Shown here: piece after piece, positions 55,858 through 64,000 of the stretch
Layout: every line of letters begins with the position of its first letter
How positions within the stretch are numbered: position 1 is the stretch's first letter
Source: Polynucleobacter arcticus
Lineage (GTDB): Bacteria > Pseudomonadota > Gammaproteobacteria > Burkholderiales > Burkholderiaceae
Length of the DNA: 64,000 nucleotides
Assembly (NCBI RefSeq): GCF_013307205.1
Contig: NZ_CP028940.1
Span: forward strand, 913,702 to 977,701
Reading direction: 5' to 3'
Notes under the pieces: generated by a model
Seen by the model: only the letters and a program-made list of their open reading frames with translations
What the model was told of the DNA's origin: nothing
Databases searched by the model: none
Translations under genes and position numbers: made by a program

Positions 55858-56426
55858 GCTTACAGCTTAAAGATGGCGCACAGTTAACGAAGTCTCCTGA
55901 CTTACGCGATCTGTTCGTTCAGTTTTTAAGTATTGGCGCTATTAGCTTTGGCGGCGGCATTATTGCTTATGAACGCATTCTTTTGGTTGAGAAGCGGCAG
56001 TGGTTGAGTGCGGATGAGTTTATGGCGTACTTAGCGATTAGTCAGACCATGCCGGGCTTAAATTCCGTCAACATGGCTGTATTGGCCGGGGATCATCTGC
56101 GAGGAGCCCTGGGCGCTACCATTGCAACCTTAGGCTTAATCTTGCCTGGCTCACTCTTTGTTCTGGGTATTGGCCTCATTTATGCCAATACTGCAGATCA
56201 TCCTTCGATTAATTGGATTCTCGGGGGTATTGCAGCGGCAGCTACAGGTCTGCTGGCAGCCATTACCTACAAAATTGGCGATACCCACTGGCGTCATGTT
56301 CAGTCTCTAGCGATCATTGTCTGTACATTTGTACTGATGAGTATTTTGAAGCTTTCGTTACCTTACGTGATTCTCATCATGGCGCCAATTTCGATCTATT
56401 TATACCGGCCAGGTAGGTCAAAATGA
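55854..56426 (+). CDS. Chromate transporter, N-terminal-type half (CHR domain)
   Basis: A 190-residue membrane protein with one CHR domain: FVQFLSIGAISFGGGIIAYERILLVEKRQW, then EFMAYLAISQTMPGLNSVNMAVLAGDHLRG. Short-chain CHR proteins work as pairs of opposite topology and, in studied cases, export chromate. It starts at GTG overlapping the CYTH stop (GTGA) and overlaps the second half by four bases, so the three are translationally coupled. Why it should be linked to polyphosphate genes is unclear; chromate and sulfate are oxyanions like phosphate. Confidence 0.87.
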   Translation: MSLQLKDGAQLTKSPDLRDLFVQFLSIGAISFGGGIIAYERILLVEKRQWLSADEFMAYLAISQTMPGLNSVNMAVLAGDHLRGALGATIATLGLILPGSLFVLGIGLIYANTADHPSINWILGGIAAAATGLLAAITYKIGDTHWRHVQSLAIIVCTFVLMSILKLSLPYVILIMAPISIYLYRPGRSK

Positions 56427-56950
56427 GTCTATTAATTCACTTGGCCTCGACCTTTGCCCTGCTTTCCATCCTGGCCGTAGGTGGCGGTACTGCAGTGTTG
56501 CCGGAGATGCAAACGCTGTTAGCGCAGCAGTTCAGCATTGACCATACCCAATTTGTCCACATTTACAGTATTGGTCAGCTAGCACCTGGCCCCAACATGC
56601 TAATGGTCTTAGTGATTGGCTATCAAATTGCTGGGCTGATTGGTGCAGGAGTAGTTTTACTATCCTTCTTTTTGCCTTCGAGCCTGCTGTGTTTTTATAT
56701 GGGTAGACTTTGGAATCGCTTCGGGGAAAGTCCTTGGCGACGATCCATTCAAAATGCACTAGAGCCTATTTCTATCGGGCTGATGTCTTCGGGCGTTTAT
56801 GCCGTTGCTAAAGCATCTGTTACCAGCAGCATCACTTTAGCGCTTGCGCTTGTCACCCTGTATCTCATTTTAAGAACGAAGATTAATCCAGTGCTAGTCA
56901 TTCTGGGCTCTGGAGGGCTTGGCGCCTTGTTGATGGCTTATGTCAGTTAG
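56423..56950 (+). CDS. Chromate transporter, C-terminal-type half (CHR domain)
   Basis: A 175-residue membrane protein, partner of the preceding gene. The CHR motif reads LLSILAVGGGTAVLPEMQTLL and GQLAPGPNMLMVLVIGYQIAGL, followed by hydrophobic helices. Together the two halves equal one long-chain ChrA. It overlaps the first half by ATGA. It ends eight bases before the 3' end of the convergent TonB-dependent receptor gene, with no obvious terminator between them. Confidence 0.87.
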   Translation: MSLLIHLASTFALLSILAVGGGTAVLPEMQTLLAQQFSIDHTQFVHIYSIGQLAPGPNMLMVLVIGYQIAGLIGAGVVLLSFFLPSSLLCFYMGRLWNRFGESPWRRSIQNALEPISIGLMSSGVYAVAKASVTSSITLALALVTLYLILRTKINPVLVILGSGGLGALLMAYVS

Positions 56951-56958
56951 TCAGCCGC

Positions 56959-59046
56959 TTAGAAGGTGCCTCTGATGCCTACCATGAGACTTCTTCCGGG
57001 TTGAGGGGCATAGAGTCTGACTGCCATCGGCGTAGTTGCATATCGTATTTGCTCATTGAGCAAGTTCTTTAAGTTCATAAAGATTGTCCAGTTCACATCA
57101 CGAATCTTTTCGCTATAGGAAATGCCAGCATTGAGTAAGTTATAACTCGGGGCAGGGCCTTGTTCCCAGTTGGCCAGTCGATTCTGTTGGTAGCTATAGA
57201 TGTAAGTTGCACTAGTAAGCCAGCCATTACGTTCGTGCGCAATTTCAGCGCCTAGACGTGGGGCTGGCTGGAGAGGTAAATTGCCACCGGCATCAAAAGT
57301 GCCTTGCGAGGCGTCACCAAATACACGACCACCAACACCATGCTGTCGCCAGTTGTAGGTCAACTCACCCTCGATGCCTTTAATCGTAGCTGCGGCCTGC
57401 TGTGTTACAACAACAGAAAAGTCATCCGCATCAGGAACAGATTGACCGGTGTAGTAGCCGTAGATGTAATTATTAAATCGATTGACGTACACACTAGCCT
57501 TGGCTCTCATCATGCCACTCGTTTTTTGCACATTGAACTCTAAATTATGTGAAGTTTCTTTGGTGAGATTAGGATTACCAATGTCAAATGTCGCAGTCGA
57601 TTCATGAGCGCCGTAGGAGTAAAGCTCTTGTGCACTTGGCGCCCGTTGGGAAACTGTATAAGCAATACCAGTGCCATATCCTTTCATGAAGTTCCATAGG
57701 CCGCCTGCAGAGTAGGACATCAAATTAAAGGTGCGGTTTTGTAGTGCAATACTCGGCGTATCAGCACCTGTATTCATTTCCTGTGGCACTAGTTCAGTCC
57801 CTAAATTCGGTTTCTGCGCTACGTTGTTGTAACGCAGTCCTAAACTCCCTTGAAAAGAATTCCACCGGCCTTCTTCAATCCAAAAAATCGCATTAGAGTT
57901 AGTCTTGGTTGGCGGGACGATGGCATAGCTTCCCGTACCTACTTCAGTTGCATTGAGTGATGCAGCTGATAGCTGTGCTCCGAAGATGCCTTTCCAGCCA
58001 GCAATGGGGTTATGAGCCAATTCAAAGCGAGCTTCATTGGCAATGTTTTTCCATTGAGATGCTGCTTCTCCAGCATTATTAAATTCAGTATGGGTGTAAT
58101 TAGAATTGGCTGCGCTCAATTTAAAGGACGAGAATCCTGCAAACGGATCGCGAGTTTGATGCTGTAGATCGTAGCGATTTTGCGATTGATTAATCGAGCC
58201 ACCTTCAGGCGTCGGTATGCCGTAGTTATTATTTAAGCGCTCAACCGACACCCCGGTATAGCCGTTCTCTCCAATATAAGAAACGCCCACTCCCAAGTTA
58301 TTCTGATTGCTGAAAGAGTTAGGTAGCTTGCCGCTGTAATTATTTCCGCCATTGCCAGTGGGTGGTACAGTCCAGCCACCTGCAGGTTCACCTTGGGATT
58401 GTGTTGAGTTCCCAGGGATGCGGTAATTATTGGCATTATTAATTGCTGTATCCACGTGAACCGCAACTGAGCCAAAGGCGCTATCGACTTCCAGGGCGGC
58501 GGCACGACCGTTGTTGACTGTTTCATAGCTAGTATTAATGGCACCTGTTGGTCTATCAGGCAGATTAGTCAAGATACGGTCATTCACCACATTAACCAGT
58601 CCACCGCTAGAGCCTGAGCCATAGAGTAGGGCAGCTGCCCCGCGCAATATTTCTACTTGGTGCGCATTTTGCATATTGTTACCAACGGCATGGTCTTGAG
58701 AGATATTGGATACATCGCCAACAGATAAACCATTTTGCAAAATCTGTACGCGTGATCCTTCAAGTCCTCGAATAACTGGTCGAGATGATCCAGCCCCATA
58801 CCCGGTTGCAGACACTCCTAACTCATTGGCTAAGGTAGCTCCAAGTGTCGTACCCAATTTATTCAGCAACTCCTCACCTTGCAAAATCTTCGTTGGTGTC
58901 AGAATGCTTTGAGTAGCTTCACTTGATCCTGTAGCAGTAATTTCGAGGGAGGGCGGAGATTGTGCAAAAGCAGTAGAGCTGATGGTTCCGCATATTAGGA
59001 TATAGAGTAACTTTTGCTGAGCCAATGGCCGATGATGTTGATACAT
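56959..59046 (-). CDS. TonB-dependent outer-membrane receptor (ZnuD-like)
   Basis: A 695-residue receptor. A signal peptide (cleavage near SSTAFAQ) is followed by a plug domain (about residues 50-165) with LGTTLGATLANELGVSATGYG, RPVIRGLEGSRVQILQNGLSVGDVSNIS and VEILRGAAALLYGSGSSGGLVNVV, then a beta barrel ending in MVGIRGTF with terminal Phe. The plug resembles the ZnuD group that imports zinc or haem, but the usual His-rich loops are absent, so the ligand is open. The ATG at 59046 is chosen for the signal peptide. A perfect 18-base palindrome lies 60 bases upstream. Confidence 0.88.
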   Translation of the reverse strand: MYQHHRPLAQQKLLYILICGTISSTAFAQSPPSLEITATGSSEATQSILTPTKILQGEELLNKLGTTLGATLANELGVSATGYGAGSSRPVIRGLEGSRVQILQNGLSVGDVSNISQDHAVGNNMQNAHQVEILRGAAALLYGSGSSGGLVNVVNDRILTNLPDRPTGAINTSYETVNNGRAAALEVDSAFGSVAVHVDTAINNANNYRIPGNSTQSQGEPAGGWTVPPTGNGGNNYSGKLPNSFSNQNNLGVGVSYIGENGYTGVSVERLNNNYGIPTPEGGSINQSQNRYDLQHQTRDPFAGFSSFKLSAANSNYTHTEFNNAGEAASQWKNIANEARFELAHNPIAGWKGIFGAQLSAASLNATEVGTGSYAIVPPTKTNSNAIFWIEEGRWNSFQGSLGLRYNNVAQKPNLGTELVPQEMNTGADTPSIALQNRTFNLMSYSAGGLWNFMKGYGTGIAYTVSQRAPSAQELYSYGAHESTATFDIGNPNLTKETSHNLEFNVQKTSGMMRAKASVYVNRFNNYIYGYYTGQSVPDADDFSVVVTQQAAATIKGIEGELTYNWRQHGVGGRVFGDASQGTFDAGGNLPLQPAPRLGAEIAHERNGWLTSATYIYSYQQNRLANWEQGPAPSYNLLNAGISYSEKIRDVNWTIFMNLKNLLNEQIRYATTPMAVRLYAPQPGRSLMVGIRGTF

Positions 59047-59106
59047 TTGATTTCTTTCATTCCAATTGCGCCAATCCAAAAAGGGTGGACACAAAAAACC
59101 GGGGTA

Positions 59107-59124
59107 CCAAACGTTAACGTTTGG
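59107..59124. promoter_or_regulatory. Perfect 18-base palindrome upstream of the receptor gene
   Basis: CCAAACGTTAACGTTTGG is a perfect palindrome in the 91-base gap between the small membrane-protein gene and the receptor gene. It could be a metalloregulator operator, or fold as a 7-bp stem with a TTAA loop; a T run follows eight bases later on the minus strand. Confidence 0.5.
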
Positions 59125-59137
59125 CAGATTGCGCGAT

Positions 59138-59503
59138 TTACAGAATGAAAGTAGGTGGGGCTCTCGACTGATACAACCCCACCTGAATACCTACGACAAC
59201 TGACTTACCGGTAAGAGGTTTGAAAGTGGTGATCGAATTAAGGGCAGCAAATGAAGCGGTAGTAGATGCAACAAATCCAGCGAGTGTGAGCGCATCAAAT
59301 AAATGACAGCCAACTGAATCATGCCCAAGAGCGGGTGTTTGATCTAGGCAACTGAGTTCAATAGCATGCTGCTGAATTCCGGAGTGGGAAATGCCATGGG
59401 CAAAGCCAATCCAGTGAGTGCCTAATAAGCTGACAAGCAAAAAACTCAGGGCAATAAATGCCCTGAGTTGCTTTGTAAATTTGCTTAAAAATAAGGCGTT
59501 CAT
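59138..59503 (-). CDS. Small membrane-anchored protein, DUF2946-like
   Basis: A 121-residue protein with one N-terminal hydrophobic helix (AFIALSFLLVSLLGTHWIGFAHG) acting as signal or anchor, then an extracytoplasmic part with His and Cys residues (HGISHSGIQQHAIELSCL, GHDSVGCHLFDALT). The layout resembles DUF2946 small proteins that often accompany metal-related TonB receptors, an uncertain match. It lies upstream of the receptor gene on the same strand. The frame stays open across the tRNA-Pro region upstream, but that part is antisense to the tRNA, so I start at 59503. An 18-base palindrome abuts this start. Confidence 0.65.
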   Translation of the reverse strand: MNALFLSKFTKQLRAFIALSFLLVSLLGTHWIGFAHGISHSGIQQHAIELSCLDQTPALGHDSVGCHLFDALTLAGFVASTTASFAALNSITTFKPLTGKSVVVGIQVGLYQSRAPPTFIL

Positions 59504-59507
59504 GCAC

Positions 59508-59525
59508 CAAATACTACAGTATTTG
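59508..59525. promoter_or_regulatory. Interrupted palindrome at the start of the small membrane-protein gene
   Basis: CAAATACT (59508-59515), AC, AGTATTTG (59518-59525) are perfect inverted repeats, four bases upstream of the minus-strand ATG. The position fits an operator covering the promoter or ribosome-binding region. CAAA/TTTG ends are shared with the palindrome at 59107. Confidence 0.45.
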
Positions 59526-59552
59526 CCCTCATAGGCCATCTCGGTGTAGAAT
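59523..59552 (+). promoter_or_regulatory. Putative promoter of the tRNA-Pro/tRNA-Arg pair
   Basis: TTGCCC (59523-59528) and TAGAAT (59547-59552) are 18 bases apart; transcription would begin just before tRNA-Pro at 59564. Confidence 0.5.
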
Positions 59553-59563
59553 ATCGATTCCGT

Positions 59564-59640
59564 CGGAGTGTAGCGCAGCCTGGTAGCGCACCTGCTTTGG
59601 GAGCAGGGGGTCCAAGGTTCGAATCCTTGTACTCCGACCA
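59564..59640 (+). tRNA. tRNA-Pro (anticodon TGG)
   Basis: A 77-base cloverleaf with encoded CCA: acceptor CGGAGTG/TACTCCG with A discriminator, D stem GCGC/GCGC, anticodon stem CCTGC/GCAGG with loop TTTGGGA (anticodon TGG at 59598-59600), and T stem CAAGG/CCTTG with loop TTCGAAT. All stems pair. Confidence 0.97.
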
Positions 59641-59676
59641 CTTTCCCATATTGTTCTAAATAGACCCAGCATATAT

Positions 59677-59753
<77 letters not shown>

Positions 59754-59797
59754 ACACTCTCATGCGATTTGAATTCAAATTAGGCAATTTAGCTCTC

Positions 59798-60775
59798 TTA
59801 CGCAATCACCTTAGACAAAATCGCTTCGTGGCGAATAGTCCATGTTGGAATGCCCGATTCTTGGTTATTTAAAACCTGCGCTATAAAATCAAGGCTTAAC
59901 TCTTGTGTCGCCTCTTTGACCTGATGGTTTAAAACGGCGCCGCCCGTTAATGTTCGATCGGTAAACATGCTGTGCGAGCCACCTTCAAAAACTGCCAAGA
60001 CTTTGCGTTCACTGCCGATGGCTGAAAAAATAGCCAAGCGATCGGAATAGCCGCTAAAGTAACCTGGAATTTGAATGTTGTCCTCTGTGGATGTAATGTG
60101 CAATGTAGGTAAGCGAACCGGCTCTAAAATTGAATTCACGGCATTTTGACCATAAAAACGCGGGGCTGAAATGACAATCGCAGCAGTAATGCGATCATCA
60201 CTGAGGTCAACAGGAATGTTGTCTTGACTGACGCGGGCGCCAGAGGCTAGTAGGACTGTATTTGCTCCATAGGAATGCCCTGCAGCGATGATCTGATTGG
60301 ATTGCACTGTTTGTCCAAGGGGGTCTTTGAGCAAACGCGTCAAGGCAAAGCGCAAATCATATACCCGGTTCAGCGCCTCTTTAGCTTGAGCCGCCTCTTG
60401 AAGTCTGGATACCAGATTAAAGGGATTGCCAAACCAGATTGAGCGGTCACTACCAACGTGCTGAGCATGCAGGCTTGCGAGTCCATGACTTGCCCAGTAG
60501 CGCCCAAGATAGCTATAACCTAAGCGTGATTGGCCTATACCATGGGAAAAAATAATGAGGGGTGAGGGCGTCCTTGCAGTTGCTTCGCTCGGCTGGTAAA
60601 GTCGAATCGGCACAGCACGTTCACGGACGTCATCAAACCAATCGATATCATGGATTTGAAACCCTGCAGTAGCTGCAGCTCCACACAAAGGATATAAAGC
60701 AAGTGAGGGCGCTGCCACACACAGTGCTGCAGCCGGAAGACGCTTTAGGAGTTGCCTTCTTGAGTACAGAGTCAT
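59798..60775 (-). CDS. Tat-exported alpha/beta hydrolase (lipase/PAF-acetylhydrolase-like)
   Basis: A 325-residue secreted hydrolase. The N-terminus MTLYSRRQLLKRLPAAALC carries a twin-arginine motif and hydrophobic stretch. The alpha/beta-hydrolase fold is shown by PLIIFSHGIGQSR (oxyanion strand) and the nucleophile elbow AAGHSYGAN with S168; an aspartate in ITSTEDN and the histidine of GGSHSMF would complete the triad. It resembles dienelactone hydrolase and platelet-activating-factor acetylhydrolase relatives; the substrate is unknown. The ATG at 60775 is preferred to one ten codons upstream because it places the RR motif correctly. Confidence 0.8.
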   Translation of the reverse strand: MTLYSRRQLLKRLPAAALCVAAPSLALYPLCGAAATAGFQIHDIDWFDDVRERAVPIRLYQPSEATARTPSPLIIFSHGIGQSRLGYSYLGRYWASHGLASLHAQHVGSDRSIWFGNPFNLVSRLQEAAQAKEALNRVYDLRFALTRLLKDPLGQTVQSNQIIAAGHSYGANTVLLASGARVSQDNIPVDLSDDRITAAIVISAPRFYGQNAVNSILEPVRLPTLHITSTEDNIQIPGYFSGYSDRLAIFSAIGSERKVLAVFEGGSHSMFTDRTLTGGAVLNHQVKEATQELSLDFIAQVLNNQESGIPTWTIRHEAILSKVIA

Positions 60776-60911
60776 GATGCATTCTAGTGCGCTTTTCAAA
60801 ATCAAGCAGCAAAGTTTAAGTACTAGAAATGAATTGCCTTTTACTTTAAAGCCTTGAGCTACTCACCCCTAAGAACCCTACAAAAACATCAAAATAGTTT
60901 ATCGTCTTAAG

Positions 60912-60939
60912 TTGACTCGATAGACTTTTAAAATAACAA
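60912..60939 (+). promoter_or_regulatory. Putative promoter of the glutathione reductase gene
   Basis: TTGACT (60912-60917) and TAACAA (60934-60939) are 16 bases apart in an AT-rich stretch, 15 bases before the gene. The remaining 60776-60911 sequence shows no gene or structure that I can identify. Confidence 0.45.
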
Positions 60940-60953
60940 TTAAATAAGAAAAT

Positions 60954-62345
60954 ATGACTACACATAATTACGATGTTGACTACTTTGTGATTGGAGGCGG
61001 ATCTGGAGGTGTTCGATCTGCACGTATAGCGAGTCAATTAGGTGCCAAGGTTGCAATATCTGAAGAATTTCAGTACGGAGGAACATGCGTTGTACGCGGT
61101 TGCGTACCAAAAAAACTGATGGTTTATGCTTCGCATTTTTCAGAAATGTTTCAAGATTCTAAAGGTTTTGGTTGGGAGTTTGAAGAGCCAAATTTTTCAT
61201 GGCAAGCACTCATTGAGGGAAAAAATCATGAGATATCAAGACTAAGTAGTGTCTATGAAAAAAACTTATTAACATCAGATGTACGGGTATTTAAAGGTCA
61301 CACCTCTTTAATCGACGCCCATACAGTCCAAATAGAAGGCGAATCAATAAGTATAGTTACAGCAAAATATATCTTGATTGCAACAGGTGGTAAACCTGCT
61401 TTGCCATCGATTCCTGGGATTGAATATGCAATATCCTCAAACGAGGTTTTTTATCTTCAAAAACAACCAAAAAATATCCTGATTGTTGGCGCTGGATATA
61501 TTGCACTTGAGTTTGCAGGAATTTTTCATGGCCTTGGTTCTCGAGTACGGGTAATTCATCGAGGGCAAGATATATTAGGTGCATCTTTTGACGCAGATGT
61601 ACGTAAACATCTTAAAGAGGAGCTTACCAATAAAGGAATTCAATTTGAATTATCTTGCGAGCTCGAGAGAATCGAAAAAAATGATGAAGGGAAATTTTCA
61701 GTATTTTTCAAAGATGGTAGAAATAGCCAACATCAGATTGATCAAGTGATGTTTGCAACAGGTCGCATCCCTAATACTAAACATTTAAATTTGGAGCAAA
61801 CTGGCGTAAATCTTTCTAAAAATGGTGCAGTAGAGGTTAATGCTTATGGTAAATCCTCGATTGACTCAATTTATGCTGTTGGGGATGTCTCAAGTCGCGT
61901 TGCACTGACTCCAGTTGCCATTCGAGAAGGTAATGCCGTAGCCCAAACCCTGTTCGGTAAAGAGGCAGTAACGGTTGACCTTTCTCAGGTGCCAAGCGCA
62001 GTATTTACCCAACCGCCTATTGGAACTGTGGGACTAACTGAACAACAGGCTTTAGAGCTTTATAAAGAGATAGATATTTATGAGGCGCACTTCAAGGCTT
62101 TAAAAAGTGCATTATCAAATCGATTAGATAAAGTTTATATGAAGCTTTTGGTTGATGTAAAAACACAGCAAGTTGTTGGAGCACATATGATTGGTGATGA
62201 AGCGCCGGAAATCATTCAGGCTATAGCGATTGCTATAAGGATGGGAGCCACCAAGCAAGACTTTGATGCAACGATTGCCATTCATCCCACAGTGGCGGAA
62301 GAATTAGTCACTATGAAAACAGCAATACGTAAGTGCTTGGAATAA
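60954..62345 (+). CDS. gor: Glutathione-disulfide reductase
   Basis: A 463-residue FAD-dependent oxidoreductase that regenerates GSH from GSSG with NADPH. The FAD-binding GGGSGGVRSARIA, redox-active pair C45/C50 (GGTCVVRGCVPKK), NAD(P)-binding GAGYIALEFAG followed by VIHRG, FAD segment YAVGDV, and the dimer-interface motif IAIHPTVAEELVTM are all present. Its sequence looks closer to the plant/cyanobacterial/alphaproteobacterial branch than to E. coli Gor. The gene is notably AT-rich against the housekeeping genes, as are yghU and the thioredoxin-like gene next to it, which suggests a shared acquired block. Confidence 0.92.
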   Translation: MTTHNYDVDYFVIGGGSGGVRSARIASQLGAKVAISEEFQYGGTCVVRGCVPKKLMVYASHFSEMFQDSKGFGWEFEEPNFSWQALIEGKNHEISRLSSVYEKNLLTSDVRVFKGHTSLIDAHTVQIEGESISIVTAKYILIATGGKPALPSIPGIEYAISSNEVFYLQKQPKNILIVGAGYIALEFAGIFHGLGSRVRVIHRGQDILGASFDADVRKHLKEELTNKGIQFELSCELERIEKNDEGKFSVFFKDGRNSQHQIDQVMFATGRIPNTKHLNLEQTGVNLSKNGAVEVNAYGKSSIDSIYAVGDVSSRVALTPVAIREGNAVAQTLFGKEAVTVDLSQVPSAVFTQPPIGTVGLTEQQALELYKEIDIYEAHFKALKSALSNRLDKVYMKLLVDVKTQQVVGAHMIGDEAPEIIQAIAIAIRMGATKQDFDATIAIHPTVAEELVTMKTAIRKCLE

Positions 62346-62679
62346 AGTGTCAGGTCTAAATTTCTTATAGTTTTGATTTTTTTGCATTCCATGATTCTCA
62401 TTAATTAGTAAAGCAGAGCACCAGCTTTTGCTGTCAACCTACCCTCTGGTTAGTAGAGGGTAATTTCCCGTTCGCCGTAGCTCCGCTCTAGTCGATTTTG
62501 TCCGAACCGTTAAGAAATACTAAGACCATCCTCATGAGCTGACCTCCTTGATTGAGCTTGTTATTCAATTTTTGAGATTAAGTTTCTTCGGGTAGTTTTT
62601 TTAATTGAATCTAGTCATTGAGTACTGAGTTAAGCCGAGCTAAATTTATTACATGATGCAATGGATAAAATTTTATCTG
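62346..62679. other. 334-base stretch without a recognisable gene
   Basis: No frame of useful length lies here. A perfect hairpin, TACCCTCT (62440-62447) with AGAGGGTA (62455-62462), is present. On the minus strand a strong AAGGAGG site (62543-62549) precedes an ATG at 62535 that opens only 15 codons (MRMVLVFLNGSDKID). The patchy composition suggests the remnant of a mobile element or decayed gene, but I could not identify one. Confidence 0.4.
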
Positions 62680-63534
62680 TTAGAACGATTTTTCATCAAA
62701 ATCACTTGAGTCGTGACGTTCAAGAAGTTGTTCTGAGGGTGCACCCCAAGTGCGGTTAACCATTCGACCGCGTTTTACAGCAGGGCGTTCAAGAATCTTG
62801 TCTGCCCACCGCAGAACGTTTGTATATTCTTGCACGCTAAGGAATTCTGCAGCTCCATAGAGCCATCCTTTAACAAGCGCACCATACCAAGGAAAAACAG
62901 CGATATCTGCAATGGTGTAATCTTTTCCGGAAAGATATTCATTTCCGGCTAAACGTTGATCGAGAACATCAAGTTGTCGTTTGGTTTCCATCGCAAATCG
63001 GTCAATAGGGTATTCCATTTTGTAAGGAGCATAGGCGTAGAAATGGCCAAAGCCTCCCCCTAAGTATGGGCCGCTACCCATTTGCCAGAAAAGCCAATTC
63101 ATTGTTTCAGTTCGAGTAGCAATATCTTTTGGAAGGAAGGCATCAAATTTTTCGGCTAGGTAGAGCAAAATGGAGCCGGATTCGAAGACGCGAATAGGTG
63201 TCAATGTGCTGCGGTCAAGTAGCGCAGGAATTTTTGAGTTTGGATTGATCTTTACAAAGCCAGAGCTAAATTGATCGCCCCCACTAATTTTAATTAACCA
63301 GGCGTCATACTCTGCCCCAGTGTGACCCAGTGCGAGCAGCTCTTCAAGCATGATGGTTACTTTGACGCCATTTGGTGTTCCCATAGAGTAGAGTTGAAGA
63401 GGGTGGCGACCAATGGGTAATTCTTTTTCTTCTCTTGAGCCCGCTGTTGGTCGATTTATACTCGCAAACTCGCCACCATTTGGCTTTTCCCAAGTCCATA
63501 CTTTGGGGGGTGTGTACTCGATTGAATTAGTCAT
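62680..63534 (-). CDS. yghU: Glutathione S-transferase-like disulfide-bond oxidoreductase, YghU type
   Basis: A 284-residue protein of the nu-class GST family, strongly similar to E. coli YghU throughout: PPKVWTWEKPNGGEFASINRPTAG, LYSMGTPNGVKVTIMLEELLALG, RVFESGSILLYLAEKF, RTETMNWLFWQMG and RPAVKRGRMVNRTWG, ending with LLERHDSSDFD. YghU binds two glutathiones and reduces disulfides and organic peroxides. The thioredoxin-like N-terminal half is followed by an all-helical C-terminal half. It is convergent with gor across the gene-free stretch, consistent with a joint role in thiol redox balance. Confidence 0.93.
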   Translation of the reverse strand: MTNSIEYTPPKVWTWEKPNGGEFASINRPTAGSREEKELPIGRHPLQLYSMGTPNGVKVTIMLEELLALGHTGAEYDAWLIKISGGDQFSSGFVKINPNSKIPALLDRSTLTPIRVFESGSILLYLAEKFDAFLPKDIATRTETMNWLFWQMGSGPYLGGGFGHFYAYAPYKMEYPIDRFAMETKRQLDVLDQRLAGNEYLSGKDYTIADIAVFPWYGALVKGWLYGAAEFLSVQEYTNVLRWADKILERPAVKRGRMVNRTWGAPSEQLLERHDSSDFDEKSF

Positions 63535-63646
63535 TTTTTACCTTATTAAGTTGTCAGCATGTTTAATTTAGCTTTATATCTTAACGAATCTTGCTTTAAG
63601 TGCTACTTACGCTAATAGATAAAAACACTATGAAACAATGACGCGT

Positions 63647-63976
63647 TTAGGTTATTGCACCGGGTAAATTTTGGAGCAGATTAGTAAAGCGAGCCTCAAT
63701 TGGTTTAGATTCAAATTTCCCCGCTTCGAGGTCTGCAAGAATTTTTTCTATAAAAAGTAGGCTTGGGCGAATTTCACCGAAATACCAACTTAGCTTGTCA
63801 GTTGACAAAATAAATACGCTCGGTAGATTTTCAACCTCAATTCCTGACATGATGTGTTCTTCATTTTCTATATCCACCCAATAACTTGATAGGCCTGGAA
63901 TATTGAGTGCATCAAAAGTGGGTTTAAATTCTCTGCATGAGCTGCACCAATCAGCGCAAAAAAGTATTAATGTCAT
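63647..63976 (-). CDS. Small thioredoxin-like protein
   Basis: A 109-residue thioredoxin-fold protein with active site W10-C11-S-S-C14 (FCADWCSSCREFKP) and the cis-proline region NLPSVFIL. It differs from classic thioredoxin, which has WCGPC, and begins almost directly with the beta strand before the active site, so it is short at the N-terminus. There is no signal peptide; it should be cytosolic. It lies 112 bases upstream of yghU on the same strand, after a gap without visible genes. A role in disulfide reduction with the neighbouring glutathione enzymes is likely but unproven. Confidence 0.8.
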   Translation of the reverse strand: MTLILFCADWCSSCREFKPTFDALNIPGLSSYWVDIENEEHIMSGIEVENLPSVFILSTDKLSWYFGEIRPSLLFIEKILADLEAGKFESKPIEARFTNLLQNLPGAIT

Positions 63977-64000
63977 GGAAATTTCAAATTCACTGGATTA

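Overview
This is a chromosomal window from a free-living betaproteobacterium of the Burkholderiales, most likely a Polynucleobacter-type organism. That placement is an inference from protein character (FtsH beginning MNNNM, the CarA N-terminus), moderate GC, short intergenic gaps and gene order; no rRNA is present to fix it. I see no prophage, CRISPR array or complete insertion sequence.

Layout. 1-3.8 kb: the end of the complex I operon (nuoL partial, nuoM, nuoN). 3.9-9.9 kb: single metabolic genes (Nudix hydrolase, DUF1178, mmsA, an Old Yellow Enzyme, a SprT-like protein, a tartrate/malate dehydrogenase). 9.9-12 kb: a TPR/O-GlcNAc-transferase-like protein. 12-20.8 kb: the conserved mltD-gloB-methyltransferase-rnhA-dnaQ neighbourhood known from E. 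coli, here interrupted between rnhA and dnaQ by an RND efflux pump and its adaptor. 20.8-34.3 kb: prpE, carAB, greA, yhbY, rlmE, ftsH, folP, glmM; greA to glmM is again an ancestral gene order.

34.3-57 kb is the most interesting part, a large phosphate-economy region. It holds pstSCAB-phoU-phoB-phoR, an MgtC-like and a CorA/ZntB-like protein, a secreted phosphoesterase with an outer-membrane partner, an ArsC-like protein, PhoX alkaline phosphatase and exopolyphosphatase. A divergent lipid-remodelling locus follows (plcP-agt-dgkA-olsB against olsA), then polyphosphate kinase 2, a CYTH-like protein and a split chromate transporter. Pho-box-like direct repeats (two 7-mers spaced by 4 bases) lie before pstS, phoX, ppx, plcP and ppk2; four of the five have a plausible -10 element 10 bases downstream. 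Together the genes would take up phosphate, scavenge it from esters, replace phospholipids by glycolipids and ornithine lipids, and make or use polyphosphate.

57-64 kb: a TonB-dependent receptor with a small partner gene, each preceded by an 18-base palindrome; tRNA-Pro and tRNA-Arg; a Tat-exported alpha/beta hydrolase; and an AT-rich thiol-redox group (glutathione reductase, YghU-type GST, thioredoxin-like protein) with a 334-base stretch that has no gene.
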